DNA from: Meandrina meandrites
Lineage: Eukaryota; Cnidaria; Anthozoa; Scleractinia; Meandrinidae
Direction: 5' to 3'
DNA length: 64,000 nt
NCBI GenBank assembly: GCA_963693305.1
Contig: OY855906.1
Location: 10,834,102-10,898,101, forward strand
Numbering within the stretch: the stretch's first letter is position 1; each line of letters starts with the position of its first letter. Positions 35,256 through 45,044 of this stretch are shown here, one piece after another. A model generated the notes under the pieces. The model searched no databases. It was not told the DNA's origin and was given only the letters and a program-made list of their open reading frames with translations. The translations under genes and the position numbers were made by a program.

Positions 35256-35800
35256 TTGCTACCCCAACTTGGCTATCCTGAGTATCACTGGATTTTTCTC
35301 GCGCGTGGCGGAATACTTCGCTTGGGCGGCCGAAGACCGCCGCCACGAGCGGCAAAGTGCCCCCCGACGGAGGCTTTTCGCGCGAGTCAGTCACAATAAA
35401 GACTTGACCGAAAAAGCCTCTGGCACCCCAAAATACAGCAAAAGCCTTCTCTTCTGTTGGTTAGGGATATTAAACTGGAACAATGCATCATGCATTGCCC
35501 ACTCTCTCCTCCGCAGATACCTCTTATTTTTTTTTTTTTGTGCGGACTGGGAAATGGCGAGAGGTTAAAAGTAAGCGCGCGCTCCCCCTCTTTTCATTTT
35601 TCTTGTTTTTTTTTTCTTCTTTTCCCCCTCCACTGAAGAAGCTTCTGCTCCTGCTACTACGTGCGAAGCGAATGAGAGGCGGTTGTATTCGCAGGCTTAG
35701 GAGAGAGATGTGCCCATGTGTTATGGATCACGAGTGATTTGCTTACCAATGCGCATGCGTATTTAAATAGATTAATGTAATATTAAATTTTGATTTGTTT

Positions 35801-35825
35801 GTCCCACATGTGTCCTCACACCACT
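35801..35825 (+). promoter_or_regulatory. PSE-like element of U5 copy A
   Basis: GTCCCACATGTGTCCTCAC starts exactly 58 bp before the mapped U5 5' end. The same block is found upstream of the other three copies at -58, -58 and -60, where the snRNA proximal sequence element lies in animals. GCGCATGCG at 35751 may be a distal element. Confidence 0.7.
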
Positions 35826-35858
35826 TTCAACATACCGCTGGTCATCAGTTCTTCTGTC

Positions 35859-35978
35859 AACTCTGGTTTTCCTTCAACACGCATAAATCTTTCGCCTTTT
35901 ACTAAAGATTTCCGTGGAGGAGAACAACTGAATGAGTCTATAGACTAATTTTTCGTTGCCCTGCCTTATGGCGGGGCT
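35859..35978 (+). ncRNA. RNU5: U5 snRNA, copy A
   Basis: U5 is the spliceosomal RNA whose loop I holds the exon ends during splicing. Seen here: AACTCTGGTTTTCC at the 5' end; loop I CGCCTTTTACTAAAG, identical to the animal U5 loop; ATTTCCGTGGAGGAGAACAA; Sm site AATTTTTCG; and a 3' hairpin GCCCTGCC..GGCGGGGC. About 120 nt, close to human U5 (116). The ends are inferred from the known U5 start and the 3' stem. Confidence 0.9.
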
Positions 35979-36886
35979 CCTAACAAGTGAACGAAGAACA
36001 ACTATTGTATAACCATGTTTTTGACGCACGCGCGTAGTCTTCGAAAGATTTGGAGCCGATGTCAAATGCGAGGCGATCGGCGCTCGAGGCGGCGCTTCGC
36101 TCCTTCGGTAAGCGATCGTTAAACGATTAAAAAAAAAAAAAACGAGTCACTGTTTGGCAGTCTGCCTCTCTTCTGACATTTGCAGGGAAACGTTGTGAAG
36201 TCGGTTGCCGTGTTACAGCGCAACCTACCACCTGGACAACACTATTTGCGGAGTCTATTTCACCCCGTGCTCGTCTATATGTCTTTTCTTTTTTTATCAT
36301 GACCGTCATGTGTGGTCGTCAGCAGATAGCTAAATCCACTGCCTCAACGAATTAGACATGCCCTGGATGGACCGGATTCAAAGAATCTTGCCAAAAACGT
36401 GCCTTATTAGATATGATCATGACATAGGAAACTTTGTAGCCATCGATCCTAAAATAAGTCGTAAATGCTCTTCGTGAACCGCTTGAGACCTATCCAATTA
36501 CAAGCTTTAAATTAGGAGTTTCCCTCGTTAAAAAAACTCGTTCGAGTACCCATTAGAAAAAGATATCGAATCAGAATTTAGCTTCAGTGCGCCCTCAAAG
36601 CAAATTTACTTGTCGCGGTTATTTTTCATAACCGGCACGAATAAGAGGAAAGGATGCCGCATTTTAGCCGCGCCGCTTGAAGTTCTAATTACATCCAACA
36701 GCATTTTATAAAATTTCAGTCCAACGGAAAAGCGTTTACAAATAGAATCGGTCAATTTCGCTCCAATATAGAGATTGTCAATATTCTTTCTTGGTATAGA
36801 ATCGGTTTTCATACAAACCGTACAAATGCCATCGTTTGAGTGAATCCAATACGCATGCGCAAAAAAGACCTCGTGTCCCACACAAT

Positions 36887-36911
36887 GTCCCATATGTTTT
36901 GACAATTCACG
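36887..36911 (+). promoter_or_regulatory. PSE-like element of U5 copy B
   Basis: GTCCCATATGTTTTGACAAT begins 58 bp before U5 copy B. ACGCATGCGC at 36851 is the matching distal motif. Confidence 0.7.
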
Positions 36912-36944
36912 TTGAAGATGGCCCCTGGCTGGACCCTATTTGTT

Positions 36945-37064
36945 AACTCTGGTTTTCTTTCAACACGCATAAATCTTTCGCCTTTTACTAAAGATTTCCG
37001 TGGAGGAGAACAACTGAATGAGTCTATAGACTAATTTTTCGTTGCCCTGCCTTAAGGCGGGGCT
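36945..37064 (+). ncRNA. RNU5: U5 snRNA, copy B
   Basis: Loop I CGCCTTTTACTAAAG and Sm site AATTTTTCG are intact. It differs from copy A at a few places, for example TTTTCTTTC instead of TTTTCCTTC near the 5' end and CTTAAGG in the 3' loop, which keeps pairing. An apparent orphan 3' U5 hairpin (GTCGCCATGCCTTTCGGCGG) follows at about 37120-37145. Confidence 0.9.
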
Positions 37065-37116
37065 CCTAACAAGTGAAAGAACAACAACTTCTTAAACTGC
37101 AAGGCATCCTCCCCAA

Positions 37117-37145
37117 CTTCGTCGCCATGCCTTTCGGCGGGGTTC
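37117..37145 (+). pseudogene. U5 snRNA 3' hairpin remnant
   Basis: TTCGTCGCCATGCCTTTCGG followed by CGGGGTT matches the Sm-proximal 3' end of the U5 copies but has no U5 body in front of it, which suggests a further decayed copy. Confidence 0.5.
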
Positions 37146-37309
37146 TTGATACAAATAAATGCACTAGGTTATAAACCACAGGGTGTTGATGCTTCCCTAT
37201 GGTGAACAACACAGTTCTCACAAGAGAGTAAAAAAATGTAAATGTGGTTTATAGTGGTCATGCACTTAGCTTCGAGATAGTTCGTTTGCAGGCATGCCAC
37301 TGAAACATA

Positions 37310-37527
37310 GGAAACAAATAACTTTAAATGAACATAACATGGTTAAAAATCCCAACTGGCTGGAGGAAGACCAGTTGGCTATATACAAAGCGTGACCTAG
37401 GATTTGAACTCGGGACGACCTTGAAACAAATCCAGCTAGTGGCAGGGTGGAGGGGTTGAACCCGGGACCTGCGGATTACAAGACCAGCGCCCTAAACCAC
37501 TCGGCCACGCTGCCACCACTTCTTACT
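37310..37527 (-). mobile_element. tRNA-derived SINE, full length
   Basis: The minus strand starts with a tRNA-like head (GGCAGCGTGGCCGAGTGG A-box, GGGTTCAACCCC B-box), continues with a second GAGTTCAAATCC-like block and the palindromic CAACTGG..CCAGTTGGG stretch, and ends in a T-rich ATTTAAAGTTATTTG tail. The anticodon stem does not pair well, so I call it a SINE and not a tRNA gene. Confidence 0.65.
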
Positions 37528-38203
37528 CTCTTGGTTCTCAAAATGGCAAAGTCTCTGTATGGACATCCACCTCATAACTCAGTCCGTAAGGGAGGTTTTT
37601 CTGTAGCTGAAGTATGAACTGGCCCGAAGGAAGTCGGGACCTAGCTGGTCAGCGGTTAACTTTCACAGGCCAAAAGGGATAACGTTTGTCGAGGACTCCT
37701 GCTCCTAAGTATATATCAGATAATTTACATTGCTGTAAAATATTGGATGGGGCAAATAAACATTCATTGATTGATTGATTGAGGCCGTTTTAATTCACGC
37801 TCTTGCTCTCCGCATGCTCAAACAAGATGGCGTCGGCCAGTGCCAAACTTGCAGCTCATAGAAGAAAGCCAGTGTCATGACACAGTACAACAAGCAACTT
37901 TATTAAGTTAATGATGAGCACACATGATGCCTGAGTTTGTACGTTTTGCAGGTTTTGCTTGAAATAAAACAAAGCATTTTCTGATCTGGAACCAAAGTAG
38001 CATAATTTAAACATTTTTTGGCGTAAAACGAGAATTGCTAGGAGCATAAAATGCCAGTTTTACTAGCATAATCCGGAAAGACCTAGGTTCAGTGGCTTGG
38101 TAAGTTACTGTCTTGCGATAAATTAAGTCTTAGAAGTTCCTGGTTTACAAAGCGTATCGGAATTTTGCTAACTAGTTTTATTCAAACTCTTTCTGTTATT
38201 GGT

Positions 38204-38323
38204 GGCCCCGCCGAAAGGCAGGGCGACGAAAAATTAGTCTATAGACTCATTCAGTTGTTCTCCTCCACGGAAATCTTTAGTAAAAGGCGAAAGATTTATG
38301 CGTGTTGAAGGAAAACCAGAGTT
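38204..38323 (-). ncRNA. RNU5: U5 snRNA, copy C
   Basis: Minus strand. Loop I and Sm site are identical to copies A and B, and the 3' hairpin is GCCCTGCCTTTCGGCGGGGC. Downstream GTTTGAATAAAACTAG resembles the animal snRNA 3' box. Intact in all conserved parts. Confidence 0.9.
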
Positions 38324-38356
38324 AACAAACAAGGTGCAGCTTGGGGCCATGTTCAA

Positions 38357-38381
38357 CGTGAAGTGACGAAACACGTGGGAC
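38357..38381 (-). promoter_or_regulatory. PSE-like element of U5 copy C
   Basis: Minus strand GTCCCACGTGTTTCGTCAC, 58 bp before the U5 start; distal TGCGCATGCG at about 38410. Confidence 0.7.
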
Positions 38382-38772
38382 ATTGTGTGGGACAGGAGTT
38401 CTTTGTTTGCGCATGCGTATTGGATTCACTCAAACGATCGAATTTGTACGGTTCGTATGAAAAACCGATTCTGTACCGACAAAAACATTGACAATCTCTA
38501 TATTGGAGCAAAATTGACCGATTCTATGTGTAAACGATTTTCCGTTGGACTGAAATTTTATAAAATGCGGCGCGGCTAAAATGCGGCATCCTTTCCTCTT
38601 ATTTGGTAATGAAAAATAACCGAATCGAATAAATTTGCTTTGAGGGCGCACTGAATACTCGAACGAGAGTTTTAACGAAGGAAACTCCTGGTTTACAAAG
38701 TTTATCAGAATTACACTAACTTGTTTTATTTGGCGCCAGACCGGAAGTGTTCAATCTCCTTCTGTTGTTAGT

Positions 38773-38892
38773 AGCCCCGCCAAAAGGCAGGGCGACGAAG
38801 AATTAGTCTATAGACTCATTCAGTTGTTCTCCTCCACGGAAATCTTTAGTACAAGGCGAAAGATTTATGCGTGTTGAAGGAAAACCAGAGTT
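38773..38892 (-). pseudogene. U5 snRNA, copy D, variant or pseudogene
   Basis: The whole U5 body is present, but loop I reads CGCCTTGTACT (T to G inside the invariant U-tract) and the Sm site reads AATTCTTCG instead of AATTTTTCG. Both are among the most conserved U5 positions, so assembly and splicing function should suffer. The promoter block is still present at -60. It forms a diverged tandem with copy C, sharing the 3' flank (GTTAG..TTTGTAAACCAGGA). Confidence 0.8.
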
Positions 38893-38927
38893 AACAGATA
38901 GAGGGGTCGATCGGCGGCGTCTTGAAC

Positions 38928-38952
38928 GTTAATGTAACAAGACATGTGGGAC
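38928..38952 (-). promoter_or_regulatory. PSE-like element of U5 copy D
   Basis: Minus strand GTCCCACATGTCTTGTTAC, 60 bp before U5 copy D, very close to the blocks of the intact copies. Confidence 0.65.
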
Positions 38953-39009
38953 ATTAAAGTATCTCTCTTATGAGTCCTTTGTGTGCACATGCGTATTGCA
39001 TATAACACT

Positions 39010-39938
39010 TGACGATTAGTAATGGCGATTTTTACATGTAATAAAATTTTACTCGAGGCGGCTTTTAACGAAAAACCATTGCGAAAACGAGTTGATTTCT
39101 AATGCAATGTTTAAAAATTCGATCAACAATGTCAGTTGAAGGTTTTTGACTTGACAGCAGTTATGATTCGGTGGTTTGTTTTGACAAGTCCCTCAAAGTC
39201 TACCAAAATATAAGTAGTCTTATATTTGCTATTCCGCCTATGTTGACTTTTTAAAGATTTCTGATCATTGTTTGCCTTATCGTAACATGCAAACTAAGCG
39301 TTATCTCTCAGGAAATACAGAATAATTACAAAACTCTTGTCTTGTTTGAACAGCCGACTTTATTGATCTCAACTCGACTCAAACTATCAAAAAGGAAAGT
39401 CTTGAGCGTCTGTAACGCGCTATTATTGTCAAACTAATATTTAACGTAAAAGGAATTTCTAGATCTCTCCAAGTACTAGAGCAGTTGCCGGTTGTATTTC
39501 ACTCAGTAGCGGTAATTTATTAATATTTCGTGTTGTAAGTGCGAAGTAAGCACATTCACAGGCAACACTATAATTATTTACCAATATTTTGAGCAATTTC
39601 CTGGAACACATCCACAACGGAAGATGTAAGTGTTCGGCAATTTTTTTCCTGGAGATTTCCTGATAAACCCGATGTAGTTGTTTACTTTGCTGAAAACTTC
39701 ATTCAACTTGTACTTTCGCCTGCCATTGAGTCTCACACTGTAGGTGCCGGTGTCACAACGGATTTGGACCCCCCCTCTCCGCTAGCGGTCCAATTCCGCT
39801 AGCGTATATGGACCCCCCGGACCAAATCCGCCGGCGGATATGGACCCCCCTTCGCGGTATAGAAGTAGCCTTGTATTGTACAACATTTGAATTACTTGAA
39901 GCTGCTACGAGTCACCTACTACACTAAAGCGACTACGA

Positions 39939-39988
<50 letters not shown>

Positions 39989-40300
39989 CTGATCGAAGAG
40001 TTACAGATCTAGGAGAGTTCTTACTGGGTCTTACTGGTATGCTGTTCGACTGACAAGAGACAACGACCCTGTACCTCGCATATTTCGGGATTATTTTAGA
40101 TATCATTTTATCGGCATTTCAATGTAATTATAATCCGCTAACAATGTCAAAGGAATCTTCCTAAACGTGTGTTCAGGTTTCAAGTTTTTTAAACACTCAT
40201 GATAAAGAGTGTGGTGCGGGATTACGGAAAATTAATTCAGAAGATAAAAGAACGAGGCATATAACAAATGTGCTGTTTTGTTATTTAATGAGATGCAAAT
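39010..40300. other. Intergenic between U5 cluster and LINE fragment
   Basis: No gene seen. It contains a short GC-rich repeat with GGATTTGGACCCCCC and CGGATATGGACCCCCC (39768-39850) and an (AAT)n tract (39941-39986). Confidence 0.6.
39941..39986. repeat. (AAT)n microsatellite
   Basis: About 15 AAT units without interruption. Confidence 0.95.
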
Positions 40301-40344
40301 CAGCATGAGCCGTTTTTCTGCAATCCCGCACTTTCCGAGCGTGT

Positions 40345-40800
40345 TCACGCTGCTCATGCATGTGCGTTGCATGGACGATGACCGCATCCCAAAAGACATG
40401 CTCTACGGAGAGCTACGTCAGGGATCGCGCCCTGTTAGCCGGCTCCGCTTCAAGGATGTTTGCCAGCGAGACATGAAGCAAGCAGAGATTGATCCAAACA
40501 CATGGAAGAAGCAGCTGACATCAGAGTGGCCTGGCAACATGCAGTATCTTCAGGAGTCGAGAGGGCTAAGAATAAAAGAAATGACCAGCAGGCCTTAAAG
40601 AGAACCAGAAGGAAGACCAAGGCGGCCTCAATTGCAGCACCATCCTCCTTCGTCTGCAGAGTGGGACTTTATAGCCACTCCGAGACGATGCTCCGCATCG
40701 ACATAGCGCTACACCATCGTCTCCCGAGACGAACGGCTGCCGACGACGACGACGATAGCGATAGCACAGGTGCAGTCCACGTAAATATCGAGTTTACCTA
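40345..40800 (+). pseudogene. LINE C-terminal fragment, frameshifted
   Basis: Frame 1 gives HVRCMDDDRIPKDMLYGELR and RFKDVCQRDMKQAEIDPNTW, the tail of non-LTR endonuclease-reverse transcriptases. After about 40510 the second frame takes over with SSFVCRVGLYSHSET, matching the terminal zinc-finger-like end of the same family. One frameshift and no RT core, so dead. Confidence 0.7.
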
Positions 40801-41084
40801 ACGTTTACAATAACAAATCCGATAATCTTCAAACCTTCTTTGTGAGCACTGATAACCTGAGTTGATCACCTAAACATTTCATTAAGCTACTGAGAGTAGA
40901 TAAAGAGTAGATGAACACTCGTCTGTCCGATAAGCACATTAATGAACCAGCAAACCTAAATATAAATGTACCAAATAAAGTTAAAAAGTCAGATAAAAAT
41001 GGTCAAGATTAGGGTTTTTCTCTTGGGGGTATACCTTCGCCGGACCCATTCAGTTGACTTTCCCTTCCGATTTTTCTTTACAAT

Positions 41085-42194
41085 TTAGTGCATTGCTGAC
41101 TCTTCCATGTGGACAATTTCATCAGGTTGCGGCGGTGTGAAGTGCGTCGGTTGGCGAACACTGGATTGCGCTGCAGCCACTTCATTTCCAGTTTTAAAAC
41201 AACAAGGGACGAGACTTTCCAAGACGACTCTCGCTCCATGGCGAATCTGCTCGTTAAAGATGAAATAGATAAAGGGATTCACTGCGCTGTTAGAAAAGGT
41301 CAAAAACCACGCAACGAACATGTAGTTTGGTTGCTGACAAAGATTCGTTATACGGGCAAAACAGGTTAACAATCCAACGAGTAATGGAAAACGAAAGACG
41401 ATTAACACAACGACAATAGCAACAAGCATTGAGAGTACCTTGTGAGTCATTCGCTCGCGTCGTTCGTGAGTTGATGGTAGCTGATTCCCGGGAGGTATCG
41501 CGCGCTTGATTTTGAATCCAATGGCTATGTAAAGAATGATGACGACGATGAGTGGTAGAAGTATAATGGGAATGAAGCAAAACAAGAAGTACGCGATGAC
41601 AAGACCTATGATCGACATATTTAAAGTACAAATGAGATATCCGGTTCTAATTTTAAGTAACGCGCCCATGATAAATAGTGGCGCGGTGAAGATAATGGCA
41701 AAAATCCACACCACAGCAATTACACGACGGGCTATTCGAGGAGTCATCATTCTCTTTAACGGATAAAACACCAGAAAATATCGATCCAAAGCAATGAAAA
41801 ATAAACTTCCAGTAGAAACCAACACTGTCATTTGACAAATGAAGAAGTACAGTCGGCAAAACAGCTCGCCTGCAACTCCACTTATGAGCCATTGGAAGTC
41901 AGTAGCAGTGACGACCATGTTTTGGGGAGATGTATACGCAACTAGGAACAGATCGGCACAAGCCATATTGACGATGAAATAATTGCTGGGTGTTCGCATT
42001 CTTTGGTTAGTGTTCTTGTACACGACTGCGATCAGCAGAGAGTTGCCGAGCAGGGAGGCCAGAAAGGTGACGAGAAACGCTGCAATCTTTGCTCCTTTAG
42101 CAATATCCTCTTGTTCGAACCACAGGGCAAGAGCGTTCACAGCACTGCGGTTCTCTGCGGATTCGAGAACTGTGAAATTTGGAGAAATTGGCAT
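41085..42194 (-). CDS. Class A (rhodopsin-like) GPCR, paralogue 1, intronless
   Basis: 369 aa, complete. Seven hydrophobic segments; GN (50-51) in TM1, ACAD with D81 in TM2, C113 before TM3 for the usual disulfide, DRY (137-139) at the end of TM3, and NPFIY in TM7. Possible N-glycosylation at N6 and N15 in the short N-terminus. TM6 has FRFP where most class A receptors have CWxP. The tail ends in a Cys pair (PCCFK), a possible palmitoylation site, and Ser-rich sequence. Overall type is peptide-receptor-like, but the ligand cannot be told from sequence. Tandem paralogue at 43938-45044. Confidence 0.93.
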   Translation of the reverse strand: MPISPNFTVLESAENRSAVNALALWFEQEDIAKGAKIAAFLVTFLASLLGNSLLIAVVYKNTNQRMRTPSNYFIVNMACADLFLVAYTSPQNMVVTATDFQWLISGVAGELFCRLYFFICQMTVLVSTGSLFFIALDRYFLVFYPLKRMMTPRIARRVIAVVWIFAIIFTAPLFIMGALLKIRTGYLICTLNMSIIGLVIAYFLFCFIPIILLPLIVVIILYIAIGFKIKRAIPPGNQLPSTHERRERMTHKVLSMLVAIVVVLIVFRFPLLVGLLTCFARITNLCQQPNYMFVAWFLTFSNSAVNPFIYFIFNEQIRHGARVVLESLVPCCFKTGNEVAAAQSSVRQPTHFTPPQPDEIVHMEESAMH

Positions 42195-42234
42195 TTCTGG
42201 CCTGAATTTTCAGTTTAACTTGAAACTGCTTTGA

Positions 42235-43937
42235 ACAGTGTATCATACGAATCAATCTTTTACAGACTTTTACAGTAATTTTTCCTTGGATCACTTCAGA
42301 AAGGAAGACTTTTGGGCGCGTTAATTGTTTCTCCTGATTGTAGGATTTCAACGCTTCAGTGAAGAACTTCTCGAAATGCTCTTTCCTGTGAGTTTGGACG
42401 TGATTTTCTCTCTTTCTTTATGTAATCACCTGTTTTCAGTTTCTCAAAAATATCATTAAAATGCATCTTTATTTGAATGGAAATTCAACACCTATCCTTT
42501 CTATTTCCTTGATAATGTTGACTCAAACCCTTTTTCCACCTGGTTTGTTTGTTGATCTAAACGTTTTCGTTGCTTTATAACTTTTAAAAACTGCAATAAA
42601 TATACAAAAACGACTTTTGAAGACCATTTGTCATGTTAATGATGCTCTCGTAATTTATTTGTCTGCGCGTTCGCTAGCTAGAGTCCTGATAATAGCTTTT
42701 CAGGGAAATAGCTTCACCTTTACTTTCAAAACGTTTAATAACCGTTATTTTTAATTTCCGTCCAAATTTTACTGTTATGATCTTATCACATCATTTGGAG
42801 CTGCTCTTGAATATGTATGTTTCCAACTGACATTGACAAGAGAGAATCGAAAAAACGATCTAACGGGTGAGTTGCGCCGTACTTACCAGATCACCAAAGA
42901 AATTAAAATTCGTATCACTAAACTTGTTGATCATTGAAGCGAGCTCTTATTTTCACCCAGGATCACGAAAGTCATTTTTACCCAAACAAATATTTTATTT
43001 AATTTCCAAAGTACATCAGGATAAGCCGTCGGATTATTAATATTTACATTTCCAATCAATCTATTTCACATCACTCTGCCTGTCTGATCAACTCAAAAGC
43101 GTCCTCCTTTCGTGTTTCAAAGCACAGCAACACAGAAGAGGCAATTTAGGGTACGTTCGTTTGGGATCAATCCAGAATAAGAATGATTGGAATAATGCAA
43201 GTTAGCGTTCGTTTGGATGCTCTTCCTATTCCGGAATACTTGGATTTCCATTCCGGCTATTGTACTCCTGGGAGCAGAATAGCCGGAATATATTCCAGAA
43301 TATATTCTTATTCCAGAATATTCCCAAACGAACGCGCCCTTATAGAGATAACTTCTATGACTTCTACTCTGGGACTTTCCAACCCATCATTATTTTCACA
43401 TAGTGCGTATACTTTGGGCAGAGTTCGGTGCTACGATAATTGTATATCTATGTAAATTTTCATCTTTTGTTAGACACTTTTTGCTATGTCTGGTTAAAAG
43501 GCTGTAACAGAAGTTCATAAGTTCTGCCTGTACTGAACAATTAATTTCATTATAAAAAGCAGATCTATCTTGAAAAAGGTCGACGCCATAAACGTATACT
43601 TAGCAACTGATTCTGTTGAAGTTTAATAAAAACCACCGCGCGATTATCTTTCTTGTTTGTGACCTCTGAGGTAGTGTGAGCTTATGAGAGACTTCGCACG
43701 GGTACATGTAGATGCAGACGTGCCTGTAAGCACATTAAACAAACGAGAAACCTAAAACGTTTAGCAAATGAGATTATAGAAATTCCACTCTCTCAATTCC
43801 CGGGATTTTTCCAGCAGTCGGGGTAAAACATATTAATCCATATTAGGAACTGTCCGGCACTAAAGAGATAACTAAAAATAAAAGTTTAACCATTTTTTGA
43901 CCCAAATTGTCCTTCCCTTCTGATTTTTCTTAACAAT
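42235..43937. other. Intergenic between GPCR paralogues
   Basis: No gene seen. Contains a piggyBac-like MITE (43145-43343). Stretches upstream of the two GPCRs resemble each other (GAACTTCTCGAAATGCTCTT against GAACTTCTCGAAGTACTCTT), so the duplication unit included the 5' flank. Confidence 0.65.
43145..43343. mobile_element. piggyBac-like MITE, copy 2
   Basis: Ends GGGTACGTTCGTTTGGGA and TTCCCAAACGAACGCGCCC, same interior as 29989-30187 (AATAATGCAAGTTAGCGTTC). The TTAA flanks are degraded here. Confidence 0.7.
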
Positions 43938-45044
43938 TTAGTGCATTGCTGGCTGTTCCATGGGGACAATTTCATCAAGTTGCGGCGGTGTGAGGTGCGT
44001 CGGTTGGCGAACACTGGATTGCGCTGCAGCCACTTCATTTCCAGTTTTAAAACAACAAGGGACGAGACTTTCCAAGACGACTCTCGCTCCATGGCGAATC
44101 TGCTCGTTAAAGATGAAATAGATAAAGGGATTTACTGCGCTGTTAGAAAAGGTCAAAAACCACGCAACGAACATATAGTTTGGCTGCTGACAAAGATTCG
44201 TTATACGGGAAAAACAGGTTAACAGTGCAACGAGTAATGGAAAACGAAAGACGATTAACACAACGACAACAGCAACAAGCATTGAGAGTACCTTGTGAGT
44301 CATTCGCTCGCGTCGTTCGTGAGTTGATGGTAGCTGATTCCCGGGAGGTATCGCGCGCTTGATTTTGAATCCAATGGCTATGTAAAGAATGATGATGACG
44401 ACGAGTGGTAGCAATATAATGGGAATGAAGCAAAACAAGAAGTACGCGATTAAAGCCCTTATCATCGAAATATTAAAACTACAAATGAGATATCCGGTTC
44501 GAATTTTAAGTAAAGCGCCCATGAAAGATAGTGGCGCGGTGAAGATAATGGCAAAAATCCACACCACAGCAATTACTCGACGGGTAATCCGAGGAGTGAT
44601 CATTCTCTTTAATGGATAAAACACCAGAAAATATCGATCCAAAGCAATGAAAAATAAGCTTCCTGTAGAAACCAAAACTGTCATTTCACCAATGGAGAAA
44701 TACAGTCTGCAAAACAGCTCGCCTGCTACTCCACTTATGAGCCATCGGTAGTCAGTCGCGGTGAAGGCTATGTTGTGGGGAATATTATACAGAGCTAGGA
44801 ACAGATCGGCGCAAGCCATGTTGACAATGAAATAATTGCTGGGTGTTCGCATTCTTTGGTTAGTGTTCTTGTACACGACTGCGATCAGCAAAGAGTTGCC
44901 GAGTAGGGAGGCCAGAAAGATGACGAGAAACGCTGCAATCTTTGCTCCTTTTTCAACATCATCTTGGAGCCACAGGAAGGGAGCGTCTGTAGTACTGTGG
45001 TTCTCTGTGGATTCGAGGACTGTGCTGTTTAAAGGAAAAGGCAT
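43938..45044 (-). CDS. Class A (rhodopsin-like) GPCR, paralogue 2, intronless
   Basis: 368 aa, complete, same architecture as paralogue 1 and clearly a recent tandem duplicate. The second half, from TM5 to the C-terminus, is almost identical, while the N-terminus and extracellular ends of TM2 and TM4 differ more. DRY, NPFIY and the FRFP variant in TM6 are kept. No frame damage. The concentration of differences on the outer side suggests the two may bind different ligands, but this is inference. Confidence 0.93.
   Translation of the reverse strand: MPFPLNSTVLESTENHSTTDAPFLWLQDDVEKGAKIAAFLVIFLASLLGNSLLIAVVYKNTNQRMRTPSNYFIVNMACADLFLALYNIPHNIAFTATDYRWLISGVAGELFCRLYFSIGEMTVLVSTGSLFFIALDRYFLVFYPLKRMITPRITRRVIAVVWIFAIIFTAPLSFMGALLKIRTGYLICSFNISMIRALIAYFLFCFIPIILLPLVVIIILYIAIGFKIKRAIPPGNQLPSTHERRERMTHKVLSMLVAVVVVLIVFRFPLLVALLTCFSRITNLCQQPNYMFVAWFLTFSNSAVNPFIYFIFNEQIRHGARVVLESLVPCCFKTGNEVAAAQSSVRQPTHLTPPQLDEIVPMEQPAMH

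Larger units (their letters stand above)
36513..38689. repeat. Large inverted duplication around U5 copies B and C
   Basis: Left arm 36513-37068 and right arm 38200-38689 (reverse complement) share GGAGTTTCC, CAGTGCGCCCTCAAAGC, the U5 promoter region and U5 itself. The arms are clearly diverged but alignable throughout. The 1.1-kb spacer holds a SINE. Small open frames in each arm (36606-36905 and 38385-38579) are related only because the DNA is duplicated. Confidence 0.85.

Noticed and set aside
35859..35978. First read as a terminal inverted repeat of a transposon
   Set aside because: The four ~120-bp copies match U5 snRNA in loop I, Sm site and 3' hairpin, so they are better explained as snRNA genes.
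36606..36905. 99-codon frame with a relative at 38385-38579
   Set aside because: The two peptides resemble each other only because they lie in the arms of the U5 inverted duplication, antisense to the promoter region; lengths differ and no family is recognised.
37440..37527. Possible functional tRNA gene on the minus strand
   Set aside because: A and B boxes are present, but the anticodon stem mispairs and a SINE body and tail follow directly.
41109..42234. Several frames antisense to the GPCR genes
   Set aside because: Shadows of the receptor coding sequence, repeated in the same way at the second paralogue.
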